Source: Alkalibacillus filiformis (lineage in GTDB: Bacteria > Bacillota > Bacilli > Bacillales > Alkalibacillaceae). From it: a stretch of 54,526 nt of DNA. The stretch spans positions 1 to 54,526 of the forward strand of contig NZ_JAUSUP010000012.1 of assembly GCF_030814115.1 (NCBI RefSeq). Direction: 5' to 3'. Each line of letters starts with the position of its first letter. The first letter of the stretch is position 1. A program made the translations under genes and the position numbers. Below are positions 41,174 to 50,445 of this stretch, one piece after another. A model generated the notes under the pieces. It saw nothing but the letters and a program-made list of their open reading frames with translations, had not been told where the DNA came from and ran no database searches.

Positions 41174-41773
41174 CTATGAAATTCCTAACAAATTCTTTAG
41201 CCAATCCCATAGAAAAAAGCTAACTTCGGCTTCTTGTTCTTCTTCTAACTCTACTTCTTCTTCATCGTCGTGTTCTAGCACCGTTGTACCGTCTGCAAAC
41301 TCAACGAAACATAACGGCGGAAACAAGACACACCACCAATTGTCACCTTCACCTGACCCTAACGTAATTAAAATCGCTTCATACTCACCACCAGGATATA
41401 CAAAACGGTCATACACTTTATCAGGGAATTGAATATCACCGAACTCAACCGTAAAATCGTCATCACCTGTCACGTCAGCTACGATCTCTTCTATCTTTGG
41501 TAGATTGTCAATAATAGTTTCTCTAGCCACTTCAATTGACGTTAATTCCTCGACCCACTCAGTAATTTGTTCATTTACTTCATCACGAACTTGATCTTTT
41601 ACTGCTTGAGCTTCTTCCTCATTAGAATCAGCCAATATACGAAGGCGAATCGCTTCATCTGGAATAACAACATAACCTGTATCGTCTTGTTGTTCTGCTA
41701 TACTTTCTGTAAAAAACACTTGTATCATAACCACAACTAACAAACCAACAATAATGTAACGCATGCCCCTCAA
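41174..41773 (-). CDS. spoIIR: Stage II sporulation protein R (SpoIIR)
   Basis: SpoIIR is made in the forespore and secreted across the septum, where it triggers SpoIIGA to process pro-SigE. The 199-residue protein has a signal peptide (about residues 4-22, YIIVGLLVVVMIQVFFTE). The family block IPDEAIRLRILADSNEEEAQ and the C-terminal DNWWCVLFPPLCFVE are clear. A longer acidic insert (EHDDEEEVELEEEQEAE) precedes the last residues. It has its own SigF-type promoter. The position next to ywlC and prmC is conserved. Confidence 0.96.
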   Translation of the reverse strand: MRGMRYIIVGLLVVVMIQVFFTESIAEQQDDTGYVVIPDEAIRLRILADSNEEEAQAVKDQVRDEVNEQITEWVEELTSIEVARETIIDNLPKIEEIVADVTGDDDFTVEFGDIQFPDKVYDRFVYPGGEYEAILITLGSGEGDNWWCVLFPPLCFVEFADGTTVLEHDDEEEVELEEEQEAEVSFFLWDWLKNLLGIS

Positions 41774-41798
41774 ACCTTTCTCTTAATCTATTAATCCC

Positions 41799-41827
41799 AT
41801 TATTAACTCGAGAGGCAAAAGATATAC
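41799..41827 (-). promoter_or_regulatory. SigF-type promoter of spoIIR
   Basis: On the minus strand GTATA (41823-41827) and GTTAATAAT (41799-41807) are exactly 15 bases apart. Against GYWTA-N15-GGNRANAHT only one position differs. SigF control of spoIIR is established in B. subtilis. Confidence 0.7.
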
Positions 41828-41877
41828 ATGCTTCTATTAAAAATGTTAGAATACTTAAAAAGCTTAGGAGTGAAAAG

Positions 41878-42414
41878 ATGTTTACTTATGACATTGATGA
41901 CAACCTATACTTACGACTCATCGATGAAGGTGATTGTAATGCGATATATCAATTAACGAATGAAGGTCGCGACTATTTAAGAGAATGGTTGAATTGGGTT
42001 GATAACATTCAAAATCAAGAGGACACGATGGGATTCATTGAAATGGCAAAGAAAAGTTTTACTGAAAATAGTGGGTTACATGCTGTGATTGTTTTCCGAA
42101 ACGAAGTCGTTGGCATTGCTGGCTTCAACAAGCTCGATCAGTCCAATCATATCGCAAAGATCGGTTACTGGTTAGGTGAAGGTTACCAAGGCAATGGGAT
42201 TATAACGAAAGTGTCAAAAGCTTTAACTGATTACGCTTTTAACTATTTGAACATGAACAAAGTTGAAATTCGAGCTGCTTCAGAAAACGTTAAAAGTCGT
42301 GCGATACCTGAACGATTAGGATACACAGAAGAAGGAACGATTCGTGCTGCTGAAAATATTTATGGTGTTTATGTCGATCATGTTGTTTATGGGGTGTTGA
42401 AAAAAGAGTGGTGA
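41878..42414 (+). CDS. RimJ/RimL-type GNAT acetyltransferase
   Basis: The 178-residue protein has the ribosomal-protein-type acetyltransferase pattern. The N-terminal LYLRLIDEGDCNAIYQLTNE is followed by VVGIAGFNKLDQSNHIAKIG, then YWLGEGYQGNGIITKVSKAL with the acetyl-CoA loop QGNGI. The C-terminal RAASENVKSRAIPERLGYTE completes the fold. It resembles the YdaF/RimL group. TTAGGAGTG precedes the ATG at 41878. It is the only plus-strand gene in this part of the backbone. It is divergent from spoIIR and followed by the mosaic repeat, so it is probably a later insertion between spoIIR and prmC. Confidence 0.9.
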   Translation: MFTYDIDDNLYLRLIDEGDCNAIYQLTNEGRDYLREWLNWVDNIQNQEDTMGFIEMAKKSFTENSGLHAVIVFRNEVVGIAGFNKLDQSNHIAKIGYWLGEGYQGNGIITKVSKALTDYAFNYLNMNKVEIRAASENVKSRAIPERLGYTEEGTIRAAENIYGVYVDHVVYGVLKKEW

Positions 42415-42457
42415 AAAGAGATTAAAATTTAACTTTTTCGAGATTACCTTTTAAACT

Positions 42458-42735
42458 CCGCTCCATCAAAATACTTCGCTTTCCTAGGGCACGGCTCGAG
42501 CCAAGCAACTACTTCGACTAACCTTCTTATGCTTTGCACCGAGGAATCCTGCTTCGAAGCATAGCTAGAAGACACAGGTGCATCACTCGGCAAACAAAGG
42601 AACATCGGCTAAGTACCGGACGTCCTGTCCGAACGCCGAAGTGACCCACATCCTTGTGCGCCTCTGCGGGGGGTCTCGAGACTCGTGCTGTTCCCTTAGG
42701 AGTATTCACACTTTGATTCCGCTCGATTACTGCTT
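42458..42735. repeat. Mosaic interspersed repeat, copy 1 (278 bp)
   Basis: The segment runs from CCGCTCCATCAA to TTACTGCTT and fills most of the 384-base gap between the acetyltransferase gene and prmC. It shares several blocks with 44986-45247. These include CTTCGCTTT, GAGCCAAG, GCTTTGCACCGAGGAA, CCTGCTTCGAAG, AGCTAGAAGAC and CAGGTGCATC. Also shared are GGGGTCTC, GAGT-TTC, and TTCCGCT followed by TTACTGCTT. Its two ends are imperfect inverted repeats (CCTAGGGCACGGCTCGAG against CTCGAGACTCGTGCTG-TTCCC), so the element could fold. A plus-strand terminator-like stem (aaggt / acctt, then T6) lies at 42776-42800. Confidence 0.8.
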
Positions 42736-42798
42736 ATCTAATGAACTATCATAAATTCTCGCCTCACAACACTTTAAGGTTTCATCTACCTTCATTTT

Positions 42799-43650
42799 TT
42801 ACTTCCATAAAATAATTCTATCTTTCCCATTAATGTCTTGAATTACTTTCACTTTTGCGTTCGGATCAAATTTTTTAATTAAATTAGGTACCGTTTCACC
42901 TTGATCAAAACCAATTTCAAATGCCGTTAACTGAGGATTTCGTGGTAACTGCATCACTTGGTTTATAATGGTTTCATAAGCGGCAAGGCCCTCATTTTTT
43001 GCAAAGAGCGCTTGTGCAGGGTCGTGGAACGAAACAGTCTCCGATAAATGTTCCTTTTCGGCATAGGGAATATAGGGCGGGTTTGAAACGACGACATCTG
43101 GTGCAATGCCTTCATTAATAAATGGTTTTAAAAAATCACCTTCTTCAAATTGAACGTCTGCACTTAACTTTTGACTGTTAATATGTGCTACAGACAATGC
43201 TTCTTCAGATAGGTCAGACGCATAGACTTTGGCTTCTGGCCATTCTTTCTTTAGCGTAATAGCTATGATGCCACTTCCTGTCCCTAAATCAACAACCGTC
43301 TTCGGATTTTTCACTTCGTTTAATAACGCTACAATCAATTCTTCAGTTTCAGGCCTAGGAATAAGTACACGGTTGTCTACATAAAAAGACCTGTCATAAA
43401 ATTCGGCTTCGTTAGTAAAATGTTCGATTGGTTTACCTGTTTCAGCGTGTTCTTTAATCCATGATATGAATTCGTGCTCAATGTGTGGGTCAACTAAGTC
43501 AGTTTGCATCGCAAGGAATTGAGCTTGATTGACTTCTAACAAATAACGTAATAACAGTTCTGCAACACGCTCTTCACGATTATGTTCTTTTAAAAAAGAA
43601 GAAGCCCACATGCGGGCTTCCCTTACTGTTCGCTTTGTCATCTTATTCAC
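42799..43650 (-). CDS. prmC: Release factor glutamine methyltransferase
   Basis: PrmC methylates the glutamine of the GGQ motif in peptide release factors, using S-adenosylmethionine. The 283-residue protein has [20 protein letters not shown] (SAM loop, near residue 112) and the catalytic [15 protein letters not shown] near 182. It overlaps the end of prfA by 8 bases if the GTG at 43650 is used. An ATG at 43641 is an equally good alternative. The pairing with prfA fits its substrate. Confidence 0.96.
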   Translation of the reverse strand: MNKMTKRTVREARMWASSFLKEHNREERVAELLLRYLLEVNQAQFLAMQTDLVDPHIEHEFISWIKEHAETGKPIEHFTNEAEFYDRSFYVDNRVLIPRPETEELIVALLNEVKNPKTVVDLGTGSGIIAITLKKEWPEAKVYASDLSEEALSVAHINSQKLSADVQFEEGDFLKPFINEGIAPDVVVSNPPYIPYAEKEHLSETVSFHDPAQALFAKNEGLAAYETIINQVMQLPRNPQLTAFEIGFDQGETVPNLIKKFDPNAKVKVIQDINGKDRIILWK

Positions 43651-44713
43651 CGATTTCTTCTAATTTAGACGTTTGTTCTTCAATCGTTAACCTTTCAACG
43701 ATCTCATCAATCTTACCTTCAACAATTTGGTCTAACTTATTAATTGTTAAGCCGATACGGTGATCTGTCACACGGTTTTGTGGGTAATTGTACGTACGAA
43801 TACGTTCAGAACGATCACCCGTACCAACCGCTGACTTACGGTTTTCATCTAGTTCATCTTGTTGTTCTTTTTGATACATTTCATAAATACGTGCACGTAG
43901 AACTTTCATCGCTTTTTCTTTGTTTTTAATTTGAGATTTTTCGTCCTGACATGATACAACAACACCAGTAGGATCGTGTGTTAAACGAACAGCTGACATG
44001 GTTGTATTAACACTTTGGCCTCCAGGTCCGCTTGAAGCAAATGTGTCTACACGAATGTCTTTTTCGTTAATGTCAATTTCCACTTCTTCTGCTTCAGGTA
44101 AAACGGCAACAGTTGCTGTTGACGTATGGATTCGACCACCTGACTCCGTGTCTGGAACACGTTGTACACGGTGAGCACCATTCTCATATTTCAATCGTGA
44201 GAAAGCACCTTTACCATTGATCATAAAGATAATTTCTTTATAACCACCAACATCTGCTTCATGAGACTCAATAACTTCTATACGCCAACCTTGTGTTTCT
44301 GCATAGCGAGAATACATACGGTATAAGTCTCCTGCAAATAATGCCGCTTCATCTCCTCCAGCAGCACCACGAACTTCCATAATAACGTTTTTATCATCGT
44401 TCGGGTCTTTTGGAACAAGTAGTAGCTTCATTTCTTGTTCTAACGGCTCAATTTGGGGTTGTAGCTCTTCTAATTCTTCTTTAGCCATCTCAACCATATC
44501 TTCGTCAGATTCATCAGATAAGATGACTTTCGCATCTTCAATTTGTTGTGTGATTTCTTTATAATGGCGATACTTTTCTACAATCTCTTGTAATTCGGAT
44601 TGTTCTTTTGAGTATTCGCGTAATTTATTGGAATCATTAATGACTTCAGGATCCATTAGTAAGTCGGTTAACTGGTTGTAACGGTCCTCAAGGTTTTGTA
44701 ATTTATCGAACAT
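43643..44713 (-). CDS. prfA: Peptide chain release factor 1
   Basis: RF1 ends translation at UAA and UAG. The 356-residue protein has the GGQ loop in [20 protein letters not shown] near residue 228 and an upstream PxT-type recognition region. I place the start at the ATG at 44713 (MFDKLQNL). GAGGTG lies 8 bases upstream, and this matches other PrfA proteins. A GTG at 44725 overlaps that ribosome-binding site. It is cotranscribed with prmC. A promoter with extended -10 TGATATAAT lies just upstream. Confidence 0.98.
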   Translation of the reverse strand: MFDKLQNLEDRYNQLTDLLMDPEVINDSNKLREYSKEQSELQEIVEKYRHYKEITQQIEDAKVILSDESDEDMVEMAKEELEELQPQIEPLEQEMKLLLVPKDPNDDKNVIMEVRGAAGGDEAALFAGDLYRMYSRYAETQGWRIEVIESHEADVGGYKEIIFMINGKGAFSRLKYENGAHRVQRVPDTESGGRIHTSTATVAVLPEAEEVEIDINEKDIRVDTFASSGPGGQSVNTTMSAVRLTHDPTGVVVSCQDEKSQIKNKEKAMKVLRARIYEMYQKEQQDELDENRKSAVGTGDRSERIRTYNYPQNRVTDHRIGLTINKLDQIVEGKIDEIVERLTIEEQTSKLEEIGE

Positions 44714-44751
44714 ATTAACGTCCACCTCTAACTATTCTGTTTATTACTCAT

Positions 44752-44760
44752 ATTATATCA
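44752..44760 (-). promoter_or_regulatory. Extended -10 promoter of prfA
   Basis: The minus strand reads TGATATAAT, a consensus -10 with the TGn extension, about 39 bases ahead of the prfA start. The -35 region is weak (T-rich). Confidence 0.45.
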
Positions 44761-44870
44761 TACCATAAAGAGTTAAAAAATTTATGTTGCAGGGCTATAA
44801 AGTTTTTACCGAGAGAAATCTTTAAAATTAGTATGAAGGAATATGGGTGATTTATGTAATTTTGTCTCTT

Positions 44871-44886
44871 AATCAAACGTTTGATT
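44871..44886. repeat. 16-bp perfect palindrome AATCAAACGTTTGATT, copy 2
   Basis: It is identical to 20007-20022. It lies in the 597-base gap between prfA and tdk, about 110 bases upstream of the prfA promoter. The flanks (TCTCTT and GAGAAG) extend the symmetry a little. Confidence 0.7.
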
Positions 44887-44934
44887 GAGAAGTTCTAATA
44901 AACAAATTGAATCTAAATTATTCGCAACTACATA

Positions 44935-44973
44935 AAACCCGAACGAAATCAGAACTTGAATTCGCTCGGGTTT
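44935..44973. terminator. Hairpin, probable terminator
   Basis: Thirteen-base arms (aaacccgaacgaa / ttcgctcgggttt) pair with one mismatch. TTTTATG follows on the minus strand, which would end transcripts coming from tdk through repeat copy 2. TTTGTCTTTT follows on the plus strand. Confidence 0.6.
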
Positions 44974-44985
44974 GTCTTTTAATTA

Positions 44986-45247
44986 CCGCTCCATCAATAT
45001 GCTTCGCTTTTACCCACAGGGCACAAGTGCAACATCTGCTCAAACTCCCTACGGTCGTTTGTCGCAGTGTTTTCTTTGCAAGGACGGCTGGTGAGCCAAG
45101 TACTACTTCGAGTGACCTCCTTGTGCTTTGCACCGAGGAAGCCTGCTTCGAAGATTAGCTAGAAGACGCAGGTGCATCCGGTGGGGTCTCACCCTGGTCT
45201 TTGCTCCCGTAAGAGTCTTCGCATTTTAATTCCGCTAGTTACTGCTT
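44986..45247. repeat. Mosaic interspersed repeat, copy 2 (262 bp)
   Basis: It runs from CCGCTCCATCAA to TTACTGCTT in the same orientation as copy 1. The shared blocks occur in the same order, but block spacing differs. Copy 2 has about 70 extra bases near its left end (ACATCTGCTCAAACTC to GGCTGGT). It lacks about 60 bases near its right end that copy 1 has. Open frames through it are not supported as genes. It lies between prfA and tdk. Confidence 0.8.
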
Positions 45248-45310
45248 CACACAGCAATTCATCAATCATTCGCCTATTGACGTAGTACTTAACAATCTTC
45301 CCACATACTC

Positions 45311-45937
45311 TTAATATTCTTTTGAATGGGTTGATGAAACGCTTGTTCCGAGTCTTGGGTGGTTGGGTACTTCATGGTGGTGACGACAGCGCGGTTCGTA
45401 TGATTCAGATGCTCCGACTAAAATAACGGGATCATCATAAGATGCTGGTTTGCCATCAATTAACCGTTGAGTACGACTTGCGGGTGAGCCGCAAATTGGG
45501 CAAATGGCATTGAGTTTTGTCACGTTTTCAGCTAGAGCTAATAGCTGTGGTAACGAGCCAAATGGTTCACCGCGGAAATCTTGGTCTAATCCAGCTACGA
45601 CGACACGTATACCACGGTCAGCTAAATGTTGAACAATATCAACGACATTTTCACTAAAAAATTGAACTTCATCAATTCCGACAATGTCAACTTGGTCATC
45701 AATTTGGTCTAATATCTCACTAATATCATCGATCGGTCGAGCAATAATCGAGTTGCCGTTGTGTGAGACGACTGATTCGTCATCGTAACGATTATCAATT
45801 GCTGGTTTAAAAACACGAACATTTAAATTACCGTATGTAGCACGGCGAACACGACGAATTAATTCTTCTGATTTCCCTGAAAACATACTGCCACAGATTA
45901 CTTCAATCCAACCGCTATGTTTCATCACATACATCAT
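45311..45937 (-). CDS. tdk: Thymidine kinase
   Basis: Tdk phosphorylates thymidine in the salvage pathway. The 208-residue protein (from the ATG at 45937) has the P-loop [17 protein letters not shown] near residue 16 and DEVQFF near 93. The zinc cysteines lie in [13 protein letters not shown] near 150 and in the C-terminal YEPRCRHHH. The start has CGAGGTG 6 bases upstream. A second in-frame ATG follows directly, and an upstream ATG at 46003 has no ribosome-binding site. The order rpmE-tdk-prfA is conserved. Confidence 0.97.
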   Translation of the reverse strand: MMYVMKHSGWIEVICGSMFSGKSEELIRRVRRATYGNLNVRVFKPAIDNRYDDESVVSHNGNSIIARPIDDISEILDQIDDQVDIVGIDEVQFFSENVVDIVQHLADRGIRVVVAGLDQDFRGEPFGSLPQLLALAENVTKLNAICPICGSPASRTQRLIDGKPASYDDPVILVGASESYEPRCRHHHEVPNHPRLGTSVSSTHSKEY

Positions 45938-46065
45938 ATTCAGCACCTCGTTTAACAATCTTTTACAAATTTTGCATAGAGAATAATAAAAAATGGCGCC
46001 CATTTGTTAATGGGTTACCCTTAATATAAACAAATATAATTGCTGTTTTTATAAAAAATAAAAAA

Positions 46066-46153
46066 AGCCGACCGTACAAGCCAAGCACCACAACATAGAT
46101 GATATAAAATTATATAATCTAATATGGTGTTTAGCTGAGTTGAACGGTCAGCT
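46066..46153 (-). terminator. Terminator after rpmE with an 68-nt folded loop and a competing hairpin
   Basis: The outer arms agccgaccgt and acggtcagct pair with one mismatch. On the minus strand TTTTTTTATTTTTTAT follows, a strong terminator tail. The loop folds further (AGCACCA with TGGTGTT, and an AT-rich stem). The first six bases of the minus-strand 5' arm, AGCTGA, can instead pair with TCAGCT 9 bases later (46133-46153), which would break the terminator. Confidence 0.7.
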
Positions 46154-46174
46154 CCTTGTGTTGAATTGCCAGTA

Positions 46175-46420
46175 TTATGACATGTTGTACTTTTTCTTGA
46201 ATCGGTCTACACGGCCACCAACTTTGTCAGCTTTTTGCTTACCTGTGTAGAACGGGTGTGAAGCAGAACTGATTTCAACACGAATTAATGGGTACGTATT
46301 ACCGTCTTCCCATTCAATTGTCTCTTCAGACTCCATTGTTGAGCCGCTTAGGAATTTGAAATCAGAGCTTGTATCTAAAAATACAACTTTACGATATTCC
46401 GGGTGAATACCTTCCTTCAT
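46175..46420 (-). CDS. rpmE2: 50S ribosomal protein L31 type B
   Basis: The 81-residue protein (from the ATG at 46420, GGAGGAG upstream) reads [16 protein letters not shown] and ends [27 protein letters not shown]. It lacks the CxxC zinc site of type A L31 and has the longer, zinc-free type B form. B. subtilis keeps zinc-binding rpmE next to rho. Here, as in staphylococci, the type B gene holds that place. An in-frame GTG at 46429 overlaps the ribosome-binding site and is rejected. Confidence 0.96.
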   Translation of the reverse strand: MKEGIHPEYRKVVFLDTSSDFKFLSGSTMESEETIEWEDGNTYPLIRVEISSASHPFYTGKQKADKVGGRVDRFKKKYNMS

Positions 46421-46440
46421 GATTAACACTCCTCCTTGCC

Positions 46441-46546
46441 CTGAATCCTTTGTGGAATCAGAGTTGATTTAAAACCGTCTAAAGACGGGAGCTAACTTCT
46501 TCAAGTCATACAGAGTGATTATACCAACTCGGTATTTATTTTGCAA
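46441..46546 (-). promoter_or_regulatory. Promoter and structured leader of the L31 gene
   Basis: TTGCAA (46541-46546) and TATAAT (46518-46523) are 17 bases apart on the minus strand, a near-consensus SigA promoter. The leader then has a terminator-like hairpin CCGTC-TTTA-GACGG with TTTT (46475-46488). A second stem, CTGATTCC / GGATTCAG (46441-46461, one mismatch), ends next to the ribosome-binding site. This arrangement recalls the Firmicutes L31 leader RNAs that allow autogenous control. A match to that motif has not been tested. Confidence 0.6.
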
Positions 46547-46562
46547 GGTGTTTTAGACAAAC

Positions 46563-47837
46563 TTAGTTCTTGCCTTTCATTTCATCGCCCATGATTTTGA
46601 AGAACTCTTCATTCGTCTTAGAAGAGCGTAGTCGACGTAAAAATCTATCTAAGAAATCATGTTGGTCTTGCATTGTTTTACGAATCGCCCACGTCTTATC
46701 AAGCTGTTCTTTCGGCATAAGTAGTTCTTCTTTACGCGTGCCTGAACGTAGTACATCAATAGCTGGGAAGATCCGTCGTTCAGCCATGCTACGATCTAAG
46801 TGTAACTCCATATTACCTGTTCCTTTAAACTCTTCGTAAATAACATCATCCATACGTGAACCTGTATCGACTAATGCCGTAGCTAGTACAGTTAGGCTTC
46901 CACCTTCTTCAATGTTACGTGCTGCACCGAAGAAGCGTTTCGGACGGTGGAATGAAGCTGGGTCAATACCACCTGATAAAGTTCGTCCACTTGGTGGGAT
47001 GACTAAGTTGTAGGCACGTGCTAGACGTGTAATACTATCCATTAGAATAATAACATCTTGCTTATGCTCTACTAAGCGCATCGCACGGTCTAATACAAGT
47101 TCTGACACTTTAATATGATTTTCTGGTACTTCATCAAATGTCGAGCTTACAACGTCAACATTGTCTGCAACAGAACGCTCAATATCTGTTACCTCTTCTG
47201 GTCTTTCATCAATAAGTAAAATAATGAGCTTCGAGTTTGGGTGGTTTTCAGACACACTGTTGGCAACTTCTTTTATAATTTGGGTTTTACCAGCTTTAGG
47301 TGGTGCGACAATTAAGCCACGCTGACCAAAGCCGACTGGAGCCATCATATCAATAATACGAGTTGATAAAAGGTTGCGAGTCGTCTCTAAATGCATTTTT
47401 CGATCAGGGTATAGGGCTGTTAAACCAGGAAAGTGAATTCGTTCTTTTGCACTTTCAGGATCATCACCGTTTACCGCATCTACGTGTAATAAACCGAAGT
47501 AACGTTCATTTTCTTTTGGTGGTCTTGCTTTACCTGATACTAAGTCACCATTACGAAGGTCAAAACGACGAATTTGAGATGCTGAAATATAAATATCTTC
47601 AGCGCTCGGTGCATAGTTAATCGGACGTAAAAATCCGAAACCTTCTGATTGAATAATTTCTAATACACCATCTACGAATAGTTTACCGTCTTTTTCTGTT
47701 TGCGCTTTTAAAATCGCAAATATTAATTCTTTTTTGTTTAATTTTGCATAGTAAGAAACGCCTAAATCACGCGCTAAAGCATACAAATCTTTTAGCGTCT
47801 TCGTTTCTAATTCTGCAATCGTCATTGTCTTTGACAC
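46563..47837 (-). CDS. rho: Transcription termination factor Rho
   Basis: Rho is the hexameric RNA helicase that ends transcription at C-rich sites. The 424-residue protein has the N-terminal helix bundle (MTIAELETKTLKDLYALARD) and the RNA-binding cold-shock domain (EGFGFLRPINYAPSAEDIYI near 72). The P-loop is GLIVAPPKAGKTQIIKEV near 172. The Q-loop and R-loop follow (SGRTLSGGIDPASFHRPKRF near 282). The start is the first ATG at 47837 or an in-frame ATG at 47825. A leader of about 110 bases precedes it. In B. subtilis rho represses its own leader, which may also hold here. Confidence 0.98.
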   Translation of the reverse strand: MSKTMTIAELETKTLKDLYALARDLGVSYYAKLNKKELIFAILKAQTEKDGKLFVDGVLEIIQSEGFGFLRPINYAPSAEDIYISASQIRRFDLRNGDLVSGKARPPKENERYFGLLHVDAVNGDDPESAKERIHFPGLTALYPDRKMHLETTRNLLSTRIIDMMAPVGFGQRGLIVAPPKAGKTQIIKEVANSVSENHPNSKLIILLIDERPEEVTDIERSVADNVDVVSSTFDEVPENHIKVSELVLDRAMRLVEHKQDVIILMDSITRLARAYNLVIPPSGRTLSGGIDPASFHRPKRFFGAARNIEEGGSLTVLATALVDTGSRMDDVIYEEFKGTGNMELHLDRSMAERRIFPAIDVLRSGTRKEELLMPKEQLDKTWAIRKTMQDQHDFLDRFLRRLRSSKTNEEFFKIMGDEMKGKN

Positions 47838-47956
47838 AAAAACACCACGCTTTATTAATTTTTACATTATGTTTAATTCTTAATTAGGAAAATAAAAATC
47901 GGGATTGTCTTTATTCTTTGAGAAGAATTGTTTTTCACTCGGGGTATAGCTTCTAT

Positions 47957-47985
47957 ATTGTATCGTGTTTAAGAGGACTGCGCAA
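47957..47985 (-). promoter_or_regulatory. SigA promoter of rho
   Basis: On the minus strand TTGCGC (47980-47985) and TACAAT (47957-47962) are 17 bases apart. The inferred start near 47950 gives a leader of about 110 bases before rho. Confidence 0.6.
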
Positions 47986-48011
47986 GTTTCTCTGTTGGAA
48001 TACGATTACAT

Positions 48012-48060
48012 ATAATGAAATTAAGGCTGAGTCAGTCGACTACAGCCTTAGTTTCATTAT
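48012..48060 (-). terminator. Long hairpin after glpX
   Basis: The stem ataatgaaa / tttcattat continues inward through a 2-base mismatch to aaggctg / cagcctt around a 13-base loop. The minus-strand flank has no strong T-run, so it may be an mRNA-stability stem or a weak terminator. It lies 10 bases past the glpX stop. Confidence 0.55.
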
Positions 48061-48069
48061 AGACATTTT

Positions 48070-49038
48070 TTAATCTTTGATGACGAGATCTGGCTTTTTC
48101 TTCAAGCTATGTGTCCCATCGATGAAACGAACGGTTCCTGATTTGGCACGCATAACAACTGTTTCTGTCGTTGCTTTATCGCCTCTAAATTGAACACCTT
48201 GTAACAATTCACCGTCTGTAATGCCAGTTGCAGCAAAAATGGCATCATCACCACCACATAGGTCATCCATCTTTAACACACGATTAACATCTTCAATGCC
48301 CATCTTACGACAACGTTCTTCTTGTTCTTCATCAACTGGTTTTAGTCGGCCTTGGATTTCTCCACCAAGTGCTTTTAAACCAATTGCTGATAAAACGCCT
48401 TCAGGTGCACCACCGACACCCATTAAAACGTCAACACCTGTATGATCAAATGCCGCATTAATTGAAGCTGCAACATCACCGTCAGGAATCAACTTAATAC
48501 GTGCGCCTGCTTTTCGGATTTCTTTAATTAATTGATCGTGACGCGGGCGGTTTAATACAACGACGACGATATCCTCGATGTCTTTACCTTTAGCTTCTGC
48601 AACTGCTTTTAAATTTTGTTCAACAGGGGCATCTAAATCAACTTTGCCAACTGATTCTGGTCCGACTGCAATCTTCTCCATGTACATATCTGGTGCGTGA
48701 AGTAAGCGGCCACGATTTGCAATACCAACTACACAAAGTGCATTCCACGTACCTAATGCTACGATATTAGTTCCTTCAACTGGGTCAACAGCAATGTCTA
48801 CTTCAGGACCTTCGCCAAGCCCTACTTCTTCTCCTATGTATAACATCGGAGCTTCGTCTTTTTCCCCTTCACCGATTACAACAGTTCCTTTCATTGGAAC
48901 TGTATCAAATACTGTACGCATTGCTTCTGTTGCTGCACCGTCTGCTTCTTCTTTCTCTCCACGACCCATCCATCGTGCTGATGCTAAGGCAGCCGCTTCT
49001 GTCACACGTGCAATTTCCATTGATAAACTTCTTTCCAT
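48070..49038 (-). CDS. glpX: Fructose-1,6-bisphosphatase class II
   Basis: GlpX hydrolyses fructose-1,6-bisphosphate in gluconeogenesis. The 322-residue protein has the metal-binding sites [20 protein letters not shown] near residue 56 and [15 protein letters not shown] near 84. The later [20 protein letters not shown] is near 205. GGGGAGGAC precedes the ATG at 49038. The order murA2-glpX-rho matches B. subtilis. The 38-base gap after murA2 suggests cotranscription. Confidence 0.97.
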   Translation of the reverse strand: MERSLSMEIARVTEAAALASARWMGRGEKEEADGAATEAMRTVFDTVPMKGTVVIGEGEKDEAPMLYIGEEVGLGEGPEVDIAVDPVEGTNIVALGTWNALCVVGIANRGRLLHAPDMYMEKIAVGPESVGKVDLDAPVEQNLKAVAEAKGKDIEDIVVVVLNRPRHDQLIKEIRKAGARIKLIPDGDVAASINAAFDHTGVDVLMGVGGAPEGVLSAIGLKALGGEIQGRLKPVDEEQEERCRKMGIEDVNRVLKMDDLCGGDDAIFAATGITDGELLQGVQFRGDKATTETVVMRAKSGTVRFIDGTHSLKKKPDLVIKD

Positions 49039-49076
49039 CGTTATGTCCTCCCCGTTTTCTCTAATCCCTTATCGTT

Positions 49077-50363
49077 TTATGCGTTTTGGAACATTCTTTT
49101 ATCTTCATCAGTCAATTGTTCGCGCCAGACATTTGCACCTAAATTTTTAAGCTTTTCGGTTAATTCGTCATAACCACGTTCAATATGATTAATGCCAACA
49201 ACTTCTGTAATCCCATCAGCCATAAGACCTGCTATGACTAAGCATGCGCCCGCACGTAAATCGCTCGCTTTTACTTTTGCACCTTCTAAAGGTGATTTGC
49301 CAGTTATGACTGCAGAGCTTCCTTCTACTTTTATATTCGCATTCATTCGTCGTAGCTCATCAATATGTTTAAAACGCGCTTGATAAATCGTATCGGTTAC
49401 AATACTTGTTCCATGCGCTTGTGTTAGTAAAGCTGTAAAAGGTTGTTGTAAATCAGTTGGGAATCCTGGGTATACTAGCGTTTTTATATCGACACTAGAA
49501 AGTTCACGATTACCTCGAACAACTAAATAATCTGCTCCTTCTTCTATCTCAACGCCCATCTCACGGAGCTTGGCTGTTAACGATTCTAGGTGTGTGGGGA
49601 TGACGTTATCAATATATACTTCTTCGCCTTTTGCAGCTGCTAAGATCGTGTAAGTTCCAGCTTCAATTCGGTCAGGTATAATCGTATGCTGGCAACCGTT
49701 TAATGAATCAACACCTTCAATTCGAATCACATCGGTACCTGCACCTTTAATATTCGCACCCATACTATTCAGTAACGTTGCAACATCAATAATTTCAGGT
49801 TCTTTAGCCACGTTTTCAATCGTCGTTTTACCTTTTGCCCGTACAGCTGCGAGCATGATGTTAATCGTCGCACCAACGCTTGGGACATCGAGGTAAATTT
49901 TTGCTCCAATTAGTTCGTCTGCTTTTAGGTAGATCGCACCTTGTTCGTTCGTTACTTCAGCCCCTAAAGCTTCAAAACCTTTAATATGTTGGTCAATCGG
50001 ACGTGGGCCTAGGTCACACCCACCTGGTAAACCGATTACCGCCTTTTTAAAGCGACCAAGCATGGCACCCATGAAATAATAGGAGGCACGCAATTTCTTC
50101 ACACGTCCATTAGGTAACGGCATTGCCACCATTTCTGATGAATCAATCGTGACTTCATCACCGTCTTGGGACACGTCACCTCCGATATCACGTAGCAGTT
50201 CTTTTAATATTTGAATGTCAGAAATATTCGGAAGGCCTTCAATTGTTACTTCTGATTCGGCTAAGATCGTCGCTGGCAGTAAAGCTACTGCGCTATTTTT
50301 CGCTCCACTTATCCGAACTTCTCCATTTAATTGGTGGCCTCCTTCGATTAGTAATTTTTCCAT
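49077..50363 (-). CDS. murA2: UDP-N-acetylglucosamine 1-carboxyvinyltransferase, second copy (MurAB)
   Basis: This is the paralogue of the copy at 22893-24194 and catalyses the same first step of peptidoglycan synthesis. From the ATG at 50363 (GAGGGG upstream) it has 428 residues, beginning [20 protein letters not shown]. The catalytic cysteine is in [20 protein letters not shown] near residue 117. The position between tal and glpX is that of B. subtilis murAB. An in-frame GTG at 50381 gives a longer N-terminus but lacks a ribosome-binding site. Confidence 0.97.
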   Translation of the reverse strand: MEKLLIEGGHQLNGEVRISGAKNSAVALLPATILAESEVTIEGLPNISDIQILKELLRDIGGDVSQDGDEVTIDSSEMVAMPLPNGRVKKLRASYYFMGAMLGRFKKAVIGLPGGCDLGPRPIDQHIKGFEALGAEVTNEQGAIYLKADELIGAKIYLDVPSVGATINIMLAAVRAKGKTTIENVAKEPEIIDVATLLNSMGANIKGAGTDVIRIEGVDSLNGCQHTIIPDRIEAGTYTILAAAKGEEVYIDNVIPTHLESLTAKLREMGVEIEEGADYLVVRGNRELSSVDIKTLVYPGFPTDLQQPFTALLTQAHGTSIVTDTIYQARFKHIDELRRMNANIKVEGSSAVITGKSPLEGAKVKASDLRAGACLVIAGLMADGITEVVGINHIERGYDELTEKLKNLGANVWREQLTDEDKRMFQNA

Positions 50364-50445
50364 ACGAATACCCCTCGTCACAATGTTATGGTCGTATACG
50401 TTCGTGTTGCTTCGTCTAGTTGTAGTATGTGCGCTTTTTCAATAA

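Noticed and set aside
42527-42709. Open frame inside mosaic repeat copy 1
   Set aside because: It has no ribosome-binding site and no counterpart frame in copy 2, and its composition is unlike neighbouring genes.
44907-45158. Open frames on both strands in the prfA-tdk gap
   Set aside because: They run through a terminator hairpin and mosaic repeat copy 2, without ribosome-binding sites.
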